Shown: positions 1 through 6,726, counted from the stretch's first letter. The stretch is 10,342 nucleotides of DNA from Bifidobacterium breve (GCA_945882475.1 CAMCWJ010000078.1:1-10342); one strand, 5' to 3'. Made by a program: numbers and translations. Notes: generated by a model not told the origin, from the letters alone.

Positions 1-24
1 AACTGCTGTATAGAGAGCTGTAGG

Positions 25-62
25 TTCCGCTTTTCGATGGCAGACTTCCGCTTTTGGTGGCA
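25..62. repeat. Two imperfect direct repeats spaced 21 bp apart
   Basis: TTCCGCTTTT followed by CGATGGCA (25-42) recurs as TTCCGCTTTT followed by GGTGGCA (46-62). The ten-base core is identical and the starts are 21 bp apart, about two helical turns. This spacing suits a row of protein binding sites on one face of the DNA. Arrays of short repeats near an end are typical of IS21-family insertion sequences, so this could be the terminus of an element lying to the left. No transposase is visible in the window. An operator array is the alternative. Confidence 0.5.
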
Positions 63-185
63 AAGCGTAGGCAATTTTGCCGGAAAGTTGTTAGGACTGC
101 TACCCAACAACAACTGGAGAAATGGCGGATCCGTCGGAAAATGATCGGCTTAACTTAGTTGGCTAGCCTTTCGTTGACGGTGCCG

Positions 186-245
186 GCTGGAAGTGCCACG
201 CTGAAGGCTGCGGTGGTTGTTAGTCCGACTACCCAGCTGGAAGTG
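186..245. repeat. 10-mer GCTGGAAGTG repeated 50 bp apart
   Basis: GCTGGAAGTG occurs at 186-195 and again at 236-245, exactly 50 bp apart, within the presumed promoter region of the membrane protein gene at 310. It may be a pair of regulator sites or a chance repeat. Nothing else in the sequence decides this. Confidence 0.25.
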
Positions 246-309
246 TGTTGTTGTGGTTGACGTCGGTGTGATCTGGGACGTGATTGTTATGCGCTGGTGC
301 TCGCGCTGA

Positions 310-1164
310 TTGCTCTGCCCTGTCACGGTCGATGCTGTGGGCGCCAGGGATTTGACGAGGACCGATAGCCGGCTCGCTGCGCGGTGCGCGGCGGTTGCTT
401 CTTTCGGTGCGGCCGTCATCCACTTTGCGGTGACACCGATGCATTGGCGGGATTGGTTGCCCTCCGGGGTTTTCTTCGCGGCATTGGCGACGTTCCAACT
501 GGTTTGGGCTTTTTTCGCGTGGTCGCGGCCGGGGGCTTTGGTGCTGTCGGCCGGGATTGCGGCCAATGTCGGGGCGGCTGGTTTGTGGGTGATGGCGTGC
601 GTTAGCGGACCGCCTTTTGGGCCGGCGGCCGGTGAGCCCGAGGCTGTGGGGGCCGCGGGGATCTGTGTGCTGCTGCTGCAGTGCTATGTCGTCATGGGTT
701 CGGCGTGGGCGTGGTCGCGGAAGTATCAGGCTGACGAGGTCTCGGGTTTGGGTAGGTCAGTGGTTTTGATGGGCGCGAGCACGATCATGGCGGGAGCTGT
801 GACGGTTGGCTTGGCGGCAAGCCTGCAGGGTCATGGTCATCATCACCACGGAGCTGCTGCGGAGGCGCAAGGTGGGCACCACGCCACTCCCGAGGCGAAC
901 ATGGAGGGTCACCAGCATCCCTTGGAGGCGCAGGTTCCCGATGCCAATGGCGTGAGGACAGCGCCACTGCCGTTGCAGCAGGACGGCCAGGGGCTGCCGG
1001 TGACGGATATGTCACTCGACATGGATGCCGATCAGGGCCATTCGGCTCCGGCCGATTCGCCGGTGGTGGCGCCGGGGGCGAAAACGGCACCGCCGGAATC
1101 GGAGTCGCCGGAGTCGGATTCAGGTGGCGAGACTGACGGTCACCAACACCATCACGACGACTGA
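310..1164 (+). CDS. Five-helix membrane protein with His/Met-rich metal-binding tail
   Basis: This is a 284-residue protein read from TTG. Hydrophobic segments lie at about residues 23-43, 52-71, 75-97, 112-135 and 150-171. Helix 1 ends in an I-H-F-A-V motif followed by P-M-H-W, with H38 and H45 near the membrane face. From residue 172 to the end the protein is soluble-looking and rich in metal ligands: GHGHHHHG at 174-181, a GGHH at 188-191, MEGHQH at 198-203, two Met near 234-238, and a final HQHHHDD. I recall similar H-x-A-V-x-P-x-H-W membrane proteins in mycobacterial copper loci, but I know of no named function. Binding or buffering of Cu or another soft metal outside the membrane is inferred. 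The start is uncertain. TTG 310 directly follows a stop and has no Shine-Dalgarno sequence, and GTG 337 and TTG 352 are in-frame alternatives that leave all helices intact. The gene converges with the minus-strand series, leaving 18 bp between stops. Confidence 0.8.
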   Translation: MLCPVTVDAVGARDLTRTDSRLAARCAAVASFGAAVIHFAVTPMHWRDWLPSGVFFAALATFQLVWAFFAWSRPGALVLSAGIAANVGAAGLWVMACVSGPPFGPAAGEPEAVGAAGICVLLLQCYVVMGSAWAWSRKYQADEVSGLGRSVVLMGASTIMAGAVTVGLAASLQGHGHHHHGAAAEAQGGHHATPEANMEGHQHPLEAQVPDANGVRTAPLPLQQDGQGLPVTDMSLDMDADQGHSAPADSPVVAPGAKTAPPESESPESDSGGETDGHQHHHDD

Positions 1165-1171
1165 GGCTGCC

Positions 1172-1192
1172 GCACCGGTGAGTTAGTGGTGC
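1172..1192. terminator. Weak dyad between convergent genes
   Basis: GCACC (1172-1176) and GGTGC (1188-1192) can pair across an 11-base loop, and the overlapping CACCGGTG (1173-1180) is itself palindromic. The dyad sits in the 18-bp gap between two convergent stop codons and runs into the end of the beta-propeller gene. There is no T-run on either side, so it would be at best a weak or Rho-dependent termination region. Confidence 0.2.
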
Positions 1193-2291
1193 CCGCTGTG
1201 CGGGTCGGGCGGGCTTTCCTGTGGGGCGGCGGTGGTGTGTGCTGGGATGTCGAGAGTGGTTGTGGCGGCAGCTGCGGGCGCCGGTGGGCGGGGTGAGTAG
1301 CTGATGCCGTTGGGTGCGGCGGCGACCGGGATGGTTGCCGACACCGACAGGCTTGTCAGGTCGATGGCGGAGACGGTGTTGTCGTAGCTGTTGGTGACCC
1401 ACGCGAAGTGTCCGGTGGTGTCGATCGCGACGCCGTGTGGGCCGGATCCGGTGGGCACGGTTGACCGGGTGGTCATCGCGGCGGTGTCGATGACCGACAG
1501 CGTGCGGCCCGGCTTGTCGCGGTTGCCTTGGTCGGCGGACACGATGGTCTTCTCGTCGGGGGTCAGATACAGCTGGACGGCAGGGGTGGGCACGGCCGCG
1601 GCTTCGAGCACTTTGCGTTGGGACAGATCGACTTTCACCACTCTGGGCGGATCGGTGATCCCGGTGTAGGCGTATCGGCCGTCGGCGCTCACGGCGACCT
1701 GTACGGGGGATGTGCCCACCGGCACTGCGCCGACGGCGCGGTCGGTGGCCGGGTCGATCAATTCCAGGGCGCCGGCCGTCATGTTCGCCACCACGATCAC
1801 TGAACCTCCGGAAGCCGGCCGCATCCCGTGCGGCATCCCGCCGAGGGTGATCTCGCCGGCCGGGATCAGGCCCTGCCCCCGATACACCGACACAGTGCCG
1901 TCCCGGCGTTGGTGACGTAGACCTTGCCGTTGGGTGCCTCGATGACGTGGGCGGGGTGGGATCCGGTCGGGGCCGTGGCGGTGACCCGGTAGGTCATCGG
2001 GTCGATGGCGACCACCATGTCGGCGCCGCTGGTTGCGTACACCACTGCGCCGTCGCGAACGGCCTGAACGTTGTGGGGGGCGTTGATGCCGGTCATGGTC
2101 ATGGCTATCGAGTGGGTGGCCGCGTCGATGACACTGAGGCTGTCGGCGCCTTCGTCGGCGACCCAGACCGAACCGGTCGCGGCGGCCGGTGGCGGTGCGG
2201 AGGGGGCGGCGTTTTGGCGTCCCGAACAGGCGCCCAGGCTCAAGCAGGCCACGCTCAGCGTCGCGGCGGTGAGGAATCGTGCGGTGGCCAT
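1183..2291 (-). pseudogene. YVTN beta-propeller lipoprotein, broken by a one-base frameshift
   Basis: Two overlapping frames (2291-1866 and 1893-1183) are halves of one protein. The first half starts at ATG 2291 behind AAGGGGG and carries a lipoprotein signal with lipobox L19-G-A-C22. It then has propeller strands such as SVWVADEGADSLSVID and runs to V-Y-V-T-N-A-G, after which its frame turns to nonsense (TALCRCIGGRA) and stops. The second frame continues the expected repeat with VSVYRGQG and later shows PHGVAID and AWVTNSYDNTVSAIDL. Adding one G to the GGG run (plus strand CCC at 1902-1904) gives VTNAG-D-G-T-VSVYRG and a continuous protein of 369 residues, about six or seven blades. The C-terminus is PHSGHH. 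There is no slippery heptamer, so a real mutation or a sequencing error is likelier than programmed frameshifting. YVTN proteins are extracytoplasmic. A copper-related role here rests only on context. Confidence 0.85.
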
Positions 2292-2296
2292 GGCGG

Positions 2297-2303
2297 CCCC
2301 CTT
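2297..2303 (-). promoter_or_regulatory. Ribosome binding site of the beta-propeller gene
   Basis: AAGGGGG on the minus strand lies five bases before ATG 2291. It fixes this start and leaves 42 bp to the stop of the upstream gene, so the propeller gene can be translated independently of its neighbour. Confidence 0.65.
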
Positions 2304-2333
2304 GCCTGTGTGGTGCTTCCTAGGGTGTCAACG

Positions 2334-2795
2334 CTAGTGGCCGTGGTCGAAGACGACCAGGGTGTGGGCGAGTGCCCCGTCGACGAAATAGGCGCGGCAG
2401 TCGAAATGGTCCTCGATCGTGGAGCCGACTTCGCTGGGCGCGTGGGTCACGCCGGAGACGTTGAGCACGGTGATGCGCGAGGCGTCGATACCGGTGAGCG
2501 GTTCGCTGGCGTTGAGCGAGGAGAAGTCCCGGCCGTCGGTGTCGAGGGTGCTCGCCTCGGTGCGAAGCTCCGTGATGGTGGCTGCGGCGGGGGAGACCAG
2601 TCGCTGCAGCACGTCGGACTGGCATCGCTGCTGGGCCAGCTCTGCGGCGGTGGGGGCGTGTTCGCCCGGTCCTACCGGTCGCAGCGCACCGGTGCCCACG
2701 GCGATCGCGGCGGCCCCCGCCCCGGCACCGACCAGCCCGGCGGTCCACCAGAGTCGGCGGCGCCCGCCGTGCTGATCACCGTGGTGGTTGCTCAT
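2334..2795 (-). CDS. Membrane-anchored 153-aa protein of unknown function, His ends
   Basis: I do not recognise this family. ATG 2795 overlaps the stop of the L,D-transpeptidase gene as ATGA, which fixes the start and implies coupled translation. The frame stays open upstream to 3053, but that part overlaps the transpeptidase gene. The 153-residue protein begins MSNHHGDQHGG and has arginines at 12-14 and one hydrophobic stretch at about 15-38. The rest, about 115 residues, looks extracytoplasmic, with a possible helical region (50-82) and a compact C-terminal part containing V-L-N-V-S and the final TLVVFDHGH. The two cysteines (C58 and C133) could form a disulfide. Histidines are clustered at both ends. 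Neighbours are the transpeptidase and the beta-propeller lipoprotein, so a cell-envelope role is likely. Metal binding through the His clusters is only a guess. Confidence 0.8.
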   Translation of the reverse strand: MSNHHGDQHGGRRRLWWTAGLVGAGAGAAAIAVGTGALRPVGPGEHAPTAAELAQQRCQSDVLQRLVSPAAATITELRTEASTLDTDGRDFSSLNASEPLTGIDASRITVLNVSGVTHAPSEVGSTIEDHFDCRAYFVDGALAHTLVVFDHGH

Positions 2796-4147
2796 CGGCC
2801 CCCGGGTCCGTCCGGTGTGCTCGCCGCGTTGTTGCCCGCAGGTGGCGGCGGGCTGGGGGTGGCTGTGCCGCCGGCGAGCCACTGCGGCCACGGCACGCTC
2901 CAATCCCCGTTCTGCCACAGTTCCAGCGGAGCTCCGCCGGTGTCGCGGACCTCGACGACGTCGCCGGGCTGGGAGAAATCGTAGAACCAGCGGGCATTGT
3001 CGGCGCTGAGGTTCAAACAGCCGTGGGAGACGTTGGTGTTGCCCTGCGCCCACACGGTGTCTTCGAGTTCATGCAGGTAGATACCGTCGGTGCTGATGCG
3101 GGTCGCCCAGTTGATCGTTTCCTTGTAGCCCAGCCGGGAGTTGATCGGCAGCCCGTAGGTCGAGGAGTCCATGACGACCGGGTTGGCCTTGTCCATCACG
3201 GTGTAGACGCCGGGCTGGGTCCAGAAGCTGATGGTGCGCCCGCCGATGGTTTCACTGCCGCCCATGCCCATCGAGGTGGGCATGGTGCGCACCAGCTTTC
3301 CGTTGCTGAACACGCTGACCTGCTTGGTGATGTCGTTGGCGATCGAGACGTGGGCGTCGCCGATGCGGAAGCTGACCGCGGTGTCGGCCTGCCCGTAGAG
3401 GCCGTCGCCGAGGGGAACGCCGTAGATGTTGGCTGCCACCGACACGGTGGTTCCCGGCGTGTAGTAGTGGCGGGGCCGCCAGTGCGCGGTGGCGTCGTCG
3501 AGCCACGTCCAGGCGCCCTCGACCGGCGGGTCGGTAGTGACCCGCAGGGTGCGCTGGGCGGCGGCGCGGTCGGGGACGGGTTCGTCGAACCGGGCGACCA
3601 CAACGGTTCCGACGCCGTAGGTGCCGCCGTCGACCAAATTCTGGTTGCCGGTGGTGGTCAGCCGCACCGCGGCCTGATTGCCCGGGATCAGGGTGGTGAA
3701 ACTCGACACCAGAGCCCGGGTCGTCTGGTCGGCGCCAAGGCCGGTGGCGGTCACGGTGTAGGTGCGGCCGTACCCCAACGGCACGGTCGGTTTCCACACC
3801 GTGTTGTCCGGGGTCACCACCGCGTCGATGGGCTTGCCGGCGTCGTTGACCATCCTCACGCTCAGCAGGGTCCCGGCGGTCGCGGTGACGGTGACCGGTG
3901 CGAGCGGATCGACGTTCTGCGCATTCGGTGCAAGGCTCATCGACAGCGTGACCGGAGCCGGTGGCACCACGGCGCGGTGGGAGTCGGGGGCCGACTCGGC
4001 GTGACGGGCACACAGCAGCGGCGGGCAGCTCAACGCGCTGGGCATCGCGACCACTACGGCGAGCAGGACCGCCAGGTGCACGATCAGTAGCGCACGCCGC
4101 CGCAGATGCCTGGGTCCGGTTATCGCGGTAGTTCGGCCGGTGTGCAA
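2792..4147 (-). CDS. L,D-transpeptidase (YkuD domain), LdtMt2-type
   Basis: This 451-residue enzyme should form 3-3 cross-links in peptidoglycan, or attach proteins to it, outside the membrane. A hydrophobic signal or anchor lies at about 19-40 after R-R-R. A possible but poor lipobox (A-L-S-C41) follows. Ig-like domains occupy roughly 65-155 and 160-262, as in mycobacterial LdtMt2. The YkuD catalytic domain spans about 265-402 and has Y-L-H359-E and the active-site motif SHGCLNL with catalytic C377, H375 and N379. A C-terminal extension (405-451) ends in a Pro-rich tail after W-rich residues. The length is close to LdtMt2-type enzymes. The start is TTG 4147, six bases after the upstream stop. 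GGAGG at 4162-4158 sits ten bases before it, but only touches an ATG at 4157 that is in another frame. It is unusual to find a wall cross-linker within a copper-type operon. Which M. tuberculosis Ldt is its closest relative cannot be told here. Confidence 0.93.
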   Translation of the reverse strand: MHTGRTTAITGPRHLRRRALLIVHLAVLLAVVVAMPSALSCPPLLCARHAESAPDSHRAVVPPAPVTLSMSLAPNAQNVDPLAPVTVTATAGTLLSVRMVNDAGKPIDAVVTPDNTVWKPTVPLGYGRTYTVTATGLGADQTTRALVSSFTTLIPGNQAAVRLTTTGNQNLVDGGTYGVGTVVVARFDEPVPDRAAAQRTLRVTTDPPVEGAWTWLDDATAHWRPRHYYTPGTTVSVAANIYGVPLGDGLYGQADTAVSFRIGDAHVSIANDITKQVSVFSNGKLVRTMPTSMGMGGSETIGGRTISFWTQPGVYTVMDKANPVVMDSSTYGLPINSRLGYKETINWATRISTDGIYLHELEDTVWAQGNTNVSHGCLNLSADNARWFYDFSQPGDVVEVRDTGGAPLELWQNGDWSVPWPQWLAGGTATPSPPPPAGNNAASTPDGPGGR

Positions 4148-4153
4148 CTGCGC

Positions 4154-5509
4154 TCATCCTCCGAAGAGTAGGTACAACCCGGTCAGGGTGTAGGCGACCA
4201 TCACCAGCATCATGGCGAGTTGTCCGGTCAGTTGGTGGCCCACCGGTATCACCCGCAGCGCCTGATCGTGGGCGGCGAGGACACCCACGACGTGGCCGGC
4301 CACCACGCAGGCGACCTTGATGGTCCACAGCAGCGTCGGGTTCAGCGACAGCACATAGACCACGTCGCCGGAATCGAGCCCGAACAGCTGCCAGCCTGCG
4401 CCCAAGGGGTCGGCCAGACGGACCACCGTCTCCTGGCCGCGCTCGACCAGGTAGGACAGGTAGTGGGCGAAGATGTAGCCCACGACGATCGGAATGAGGC
4501 AGTGCGCCAGCCGGCCGGGCAACTCGCGGCGCTGCTCGCGGGTGACGCCGCCGGTCGCGCGGGCCGCGGCCGAAAACGTCACGCCCACAACGGCGACGAA
4601 GACCAGCAGGCCAACGGTCCTGATTGCGGAGCCACCGCCGGACTCACCGACGAGCGGTACGCCGGCGGCGTTGCGGTCGACGAAGTTGCGGAAGCCTGTG
4701 AACCCGGAGAAGCTGTCGAAGGCCGTGGAGCCGAGAAGCACCGCCATCACCGCGACGGTGCCGGGCCGCACCGGCAGGGTGGGCAGGTGATCGAGCGGGT
4801 TTCCCACCACGATGCGTCCGGTAGCGGTGTTGCGCCGCAACGGCGCCAGTCGGGACACGGTCATGCTGTACACCTCGAAGGGATCCGCGCGGGCGAACCA
4901 CCGCGACCCGAACACCGCCGCGCCAGCGAACATGGCGATGGCGTAGGCGAGGATCCACAGCTTGATCGCCCCCAGTGAGCCGGGATCGGGGCTGGCCAGT
5001 TCCAGCCACACGAACGCGAACAGGCCTGCCGCCGCCGGCCAGTATCCCCAGCGTTGCGGGTATCCCCGAGGTGGATGCCCGGTCCGCTTGCCGCCCAGAA
5101 GTCCCCAGAGGGTGCGCACCGGGGAGATCACCCGCCAGACGGGCCCGAGGAGGACCGAGACGGCGACCAGACCAACCCAGAGCAGGACGTAGAACGAGCC
5201 CGGCAGGGCGTTATCGGCGTTCTGCGGTCCCCAGATCGCCGCGATGCCAACCCACACCGTGACCAGCAGCGCCGCCGCCGCGAGGATGCTGCGCACGGGG
5301 CGCGAGTCCACGGCGGTGGTCACCCAGCCCGGCAAGGCGCGCCCGGGTTTGGCCGGGTCGAACTTCGGTGTGCGCCAGGCAACCGCGACGACGGCGAAGG
5401 TCAGGATCAGTGCCCACACACCGCCGACGAGGGCATAGTTCAGGGGGATCGGCAGATCGGTGGAACCGCCCACCCCGTGGGCGAGGACGGTCTCGCCTGC
5501 CTCGCTCAT
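4154..5509 (-). CDS. Ten-helix integral membrane protein of unknown function
   Basis: This is a 451-residue polytopic protein starting at ATG 5509, which overlaps the upstream lipoprotein stop as ATGA. About ten hydrophobic segments can be seen, near 25-45, 74-93, 104-124, 154-172, 180-200, 250-265, 296-317, 336-356, 392-413 and 430-449. Histidines fall in or next to the last helices: FAHY (H349), AGHVV (H406), AAHDQ (H414) and VGHQL (H425), a plausible set of metal ligands in the membrane. I believe relatives in actinobacteria carry the propagated name fenitrothion hydrolase, which I would not accept as the function. Its place just after YcnI and a cupredoxin-like lipoprotein resembles the YcnI-YcnJ and CopC-CopD arrangement, so a copper permease is a reasonable inference. 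I see no CopD-specific motif that proves it. Confidence 0.85.
   Translation of the reverse strand: MSEAGETVLAHGVGGSTDLPIPLNYALVGGVWALILTFAVVAVAWRTPKFDPAKPGRALPGWVTTAVDSRPVRSILAAAALLVTVWVGIAAIWGPQNADNALPGSFYVLLWVGLVAVSVLLGPVWRVISPVRTLWGLLGGKRTGHPPRGYPQRWGYWPAAAGLFAFVWLELASPDPGSLGAIKLWILAYAIAMFAGAAVFGSRWFARADPFEVYSMTVSRLAPLRRNTATGRIVVGNPLDHLPTLPVRPGTVAVMAVLLGSTAFDSFSGFTGFRNFVDRNAAGVPLVGESGGGSAIRTVGLLVFVAVVGVTFSAAARATGGVTREQRRELPGRLAHCLIPIVVGYIFAHYLSYLVERGQETVVRLADPLGAGWQLFGLDSGDVVYVLSLNPTLLWTIKVACVVAGHVVGVLAAHDQALRVIPVGHQLTGQLAMMLVMVAYTLTGLYLLFGG
4158..4162 (-). promoter_or_regulatory. Ribosome binding site deciding the TTG start of the transpeptidase
   Basis: GGAGG (4162-4158 on the minus strand) ends ten bases before TTG 4147 and lies inside the last codons of the upstream gene. 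It directly abuts ATG 4157, which is too close for initiation and is also out of frame with the transpeptidase. This supports TTG as the start. Confidence 0.55.
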
Positions 5510-5931
5510 CGGGGCCGGACCGTGATGGTGACGATGGTCCTGTTCAGATCGTGCAACTCCACGTCCACCTGACCGGGAACCTCGACGGTGAACTCGAAGC
5601 GCTGACCGGGACGGGCCTGTACCTCGAAGACATGTTCGGGAATCGAATGCACGTGAATGCTGTCGGATGCATCGCTGTTGACCTCGAGTGTGATCGGCTC
5701 CCCCGCAACCGCCGTTGCCTCGGCGTTGGTGGGGGTCACGGTGCCCCCGGCGATGCTCACAGGGAGGAGTGTCCCGACCTGGGGCGGGGCGCTCGGAACG
5801 CCGGCCGCGGACGTCAGCGGGGGGGCATTTTCCGACGCGGATGATTCCAGCGGGGGTGTCGCCGTCGAACCGCATCCCGAGCCGACAAGGGCGACGACGA
5901 CACCGAAGACGGCGAGTGTTGACCGGCGCAT
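5506..5931 (-). CDS. Cupredoxin-like lipoprotein
   Basis: This 141-residue exported protein is probably tethered to the outer face of the membrane. The signal sequence ends in a lipobox V-G-S-G-C20. A Pro/Ser/Ala-rich linker runs to about residue 58, and a small all-beta domain (about 60-141) has the feel of cupredoxin_1/EfeO-type folds: PITLEVNSDASDSIHVHS, then EHVFEV and a C-terminal VDVELHD-x9-ITVRP. The only Cys is the lipidated one, so there is no type-1 blue copper site. H93, H95, H100 and H127 are the candidate metal ligands. ATG 5931 follows the YcnI-like stop by four bases, and the stop codon overlaps the next gene as ATGA. No Shine-Dalgarno sequence is visible, which fits translational coupling. 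Position between YcnI and a polytopic membrane protein suggests a copper relay between them (inference). Confidence 0.85.
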   Translation of the reverse strand: MRRSTLAVFGVVVALVGSGCGSTATPPLESSASENAPPLTSAAGVPSAPPQVGTLLPVSIAGGTVTPTNAEATAVAGEPITLEVNSDASDSIHVHSIPEHVFEVQARPGQRFEFTVEVPGQVDVELHDLNRTIVTITVRPR

Positions 5932-5935
5932 CGCG

Positions 5936-6637
5936 TCAGTGCACCGCGGGGTCGGGGGTCAGTGCCCGGGTGTCCGACGACGGGTCGCCGCCGGCGGGCC
6001 GGCGGGAGGCCCGGTCGATCGCGAACACCCCCAGGCCCAATCCGACGACCGAGAACCCCAGCGCGGTCCAGGCGATGACGGGCAGCAGCCCGCCGGTGGC
6101 CTGCTTCCCGATGGTCACGGTGGGGACGGGGAACTTGGGCTTGTCGCCGCCGGTGCTCTGCTCGGTCCACGCTTCACTGGTGCCGTCGGAGAAGGTCTGT
6201 GTGGTGGGCAAGGCGAAGGTGTCGGCGTCGGGCATGGGCCCTAGGTAGAGGGCGAATTCCTGGAACTGCCCTTGCGGGATGCCGCCACCGGGGGCCGCTG
6301 TCCAGGTCACTGTGCTGACCACCTCGTTGACCGGGGTTCCGTCGTCCTTGCGCAGCGGCGGGTCGATCTTGCGCTTCTGGATGTCCAGCGTCCAGCCCGC
6401 GACCGGTTCGGCCCGCACCGTCCGCAGCGGTGTCTCCTCGGGGATGCGGACTTCGACCTTGGTGGTGGGCGGCTTACCTGCCTCGGTGGGAACCCCCAGG
6501 GTGACCACGCCGAATCCGCCCGGGCCGGTGCCATCGAGGGTGGCGTCGACGTGGGCGGCCGCCGACGGGCTGAAAATCAGGGCCACGGCCGCGCTGACCA
6601 ATAGGACTCCGGCTGTGCGCCGCAAGGGAGTGAACAT
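5936..6637 (-). CDS. ycnI: YcnI/DUF1775 copper-binding membrane protein
   Basis: This 233-residue protein binds copper outside the membrane, judging by its family. A signal peptide ends in SAAA-H29, so signal cleavage would leave His as the mature N-terminus. In Bacillus subtilis YcnI the N-terminal His, with a Glu and a Trp in an E-x-W arrangement, forms the Cu(II) site. Here E155-A-W157 matches that pattern. The DUF1775 core covers about 29-165, with the typical GVPTEAGKPPTTKVEVRIP, GWTLDI and PQGQFQEFALYLG. A linker leads to a C-terminal helix at about 184-207 and a short cytoplasmic tail ending in His. The length fits the family. ATG 6637 is preceded by GGAGGT. The first ten codons (MFTPLRRTAG) closely resemble those of the small upstream gene (MFTPPHRTAG). 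The gene is followed after four bases by the cupredoxin-like lipoprotein. Confidence 0.93.
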   Translation of the reverse strand: MFTPLRRTAGVLLVSAAVALIFSPSAAAHVDATLDGTGPGGFGVVTLGVPTEAGKPPTTKVEVRIPEETPLRTVRAEPVAGWTLDIQKRKIDPPLRKDDGTPVNEVVSTVTWTAAPGGGIPQGQFQEFALYLGPMPDADTFALPTTQTFSDGTSEAWTEQSTGGDKPKFPVPTVTIGKQATGGLLPVIAWTALGFSVVGLGLGVFAIDRASRRPAGGDPSSDTRALTPDPAVH

Positions 6638-6641
6638 CGGT

Positions 6642-6647
6642 ACCTCC
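6642..6647 (-). promoter_or_regulatory. Ribosome binding site of the YcnI-like gene
   Basis: GGAGGT on the minus strand lies four bases before ATG 6637. This strong site settles the start against the longer open frame that reaches back to 6877. Confidence 0.7.
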
Positions 6648-6653
6648 GTTGTG

Positions 6654-6674
6654 TTGGGTGTTGGGTGTTGGGTG
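6654..6674. repeat. Three tandem copies of the heptamer TTGGGTG
   Basis: TTGGGTG occurs three times without interruption (6654-6660, 6661-6667, 6668-6674), read as CACCCAA in the transcript. It lies in the untranslated leader just before the YcnI-like gene's ribosome binding site. Such a tract could vary in number by slippage or bind a regulator. It may equally be neutral. Confidence 0.6.
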
Positions 6675-6685
6675 TGGTGCGCGGA

Positions 6686-6703
6686 CGCTCGGCGTGCCGA
6701 GCG
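6686..6703. other. Perfect hairpin between the small protein gene and ycnI
   Basis: CGCTCGGC (6686-6693) pairs with GCCGAGCG (6696-6703) around a two-base centre, giving an eight-base GC-rich stem. It lies in the 89-bp gap between two genes of the minus-strand series. There is no U-run after it in the transcript. It is therefore more likely an attenuator, a Rho-dependent stop or an RNA processing/stability element than a classical terminator. Confidence 0.45.
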
Positions 6704-6726
6704 ACTCGTTTCGGAAATTGAGAGGG

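Larger units (their letters stand above)
1..309. other. Non-coding left flank, lower GC than the rest
   Basis: I find no credible gene on either strand here. An open frame on the minus strand (566 to 150) is the shadow of the gene that starts near 310. Base composition is visibly more AT-rich than the rest of the window. The stretch holds direct repeats at 25-42 and 46-62, a short dyad GGCAA-TT-TTGCC at 70-81, an inverted pair AGTTGTT (86-92) and AACAACT (109-115) separated by 16 bases, the 8-bp palindrome GGCTAGCC at 161-168, and the 10-mer GCTGGAAGTG at 186-195 and again at 236-245. A TTGACG at 257-262 could be a -35 box, but no convincing -10 follows. It probably contains the promoter of the 310-1164 gene and a junction with unrelated DNA on the left. 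Confidence 0.6.

Noticed and set aside
150..566. Minus-strand open frame of 138 codons at the left edge
   Set aside because: Antisense to the membrane protein gene, with no domain, signal or ribosome site.
1866..1910. Programmed -1 frameshifting in the propeller gene
   Set aside because: No X-XXY-YYZ slippery heptamer or following structure is evident; a mutation or sequencing error is simpler.
1947..2984. Long plus-strand open frame (345 codons)
   Set aside because: Gly/Val/Arg-rich low-complexity translation lying opposite the propeller, the 153-aa gene and the transpeptidase, which have recognisable domains or signals; a GC-skew shadow.
3023..4090. Plus-strand open frame (355 codons)
   Set aside because: Antisense to the L,D-transpeptidase catalytic and Ig-like domains; composition is His/Gly/Asp-rich noise.
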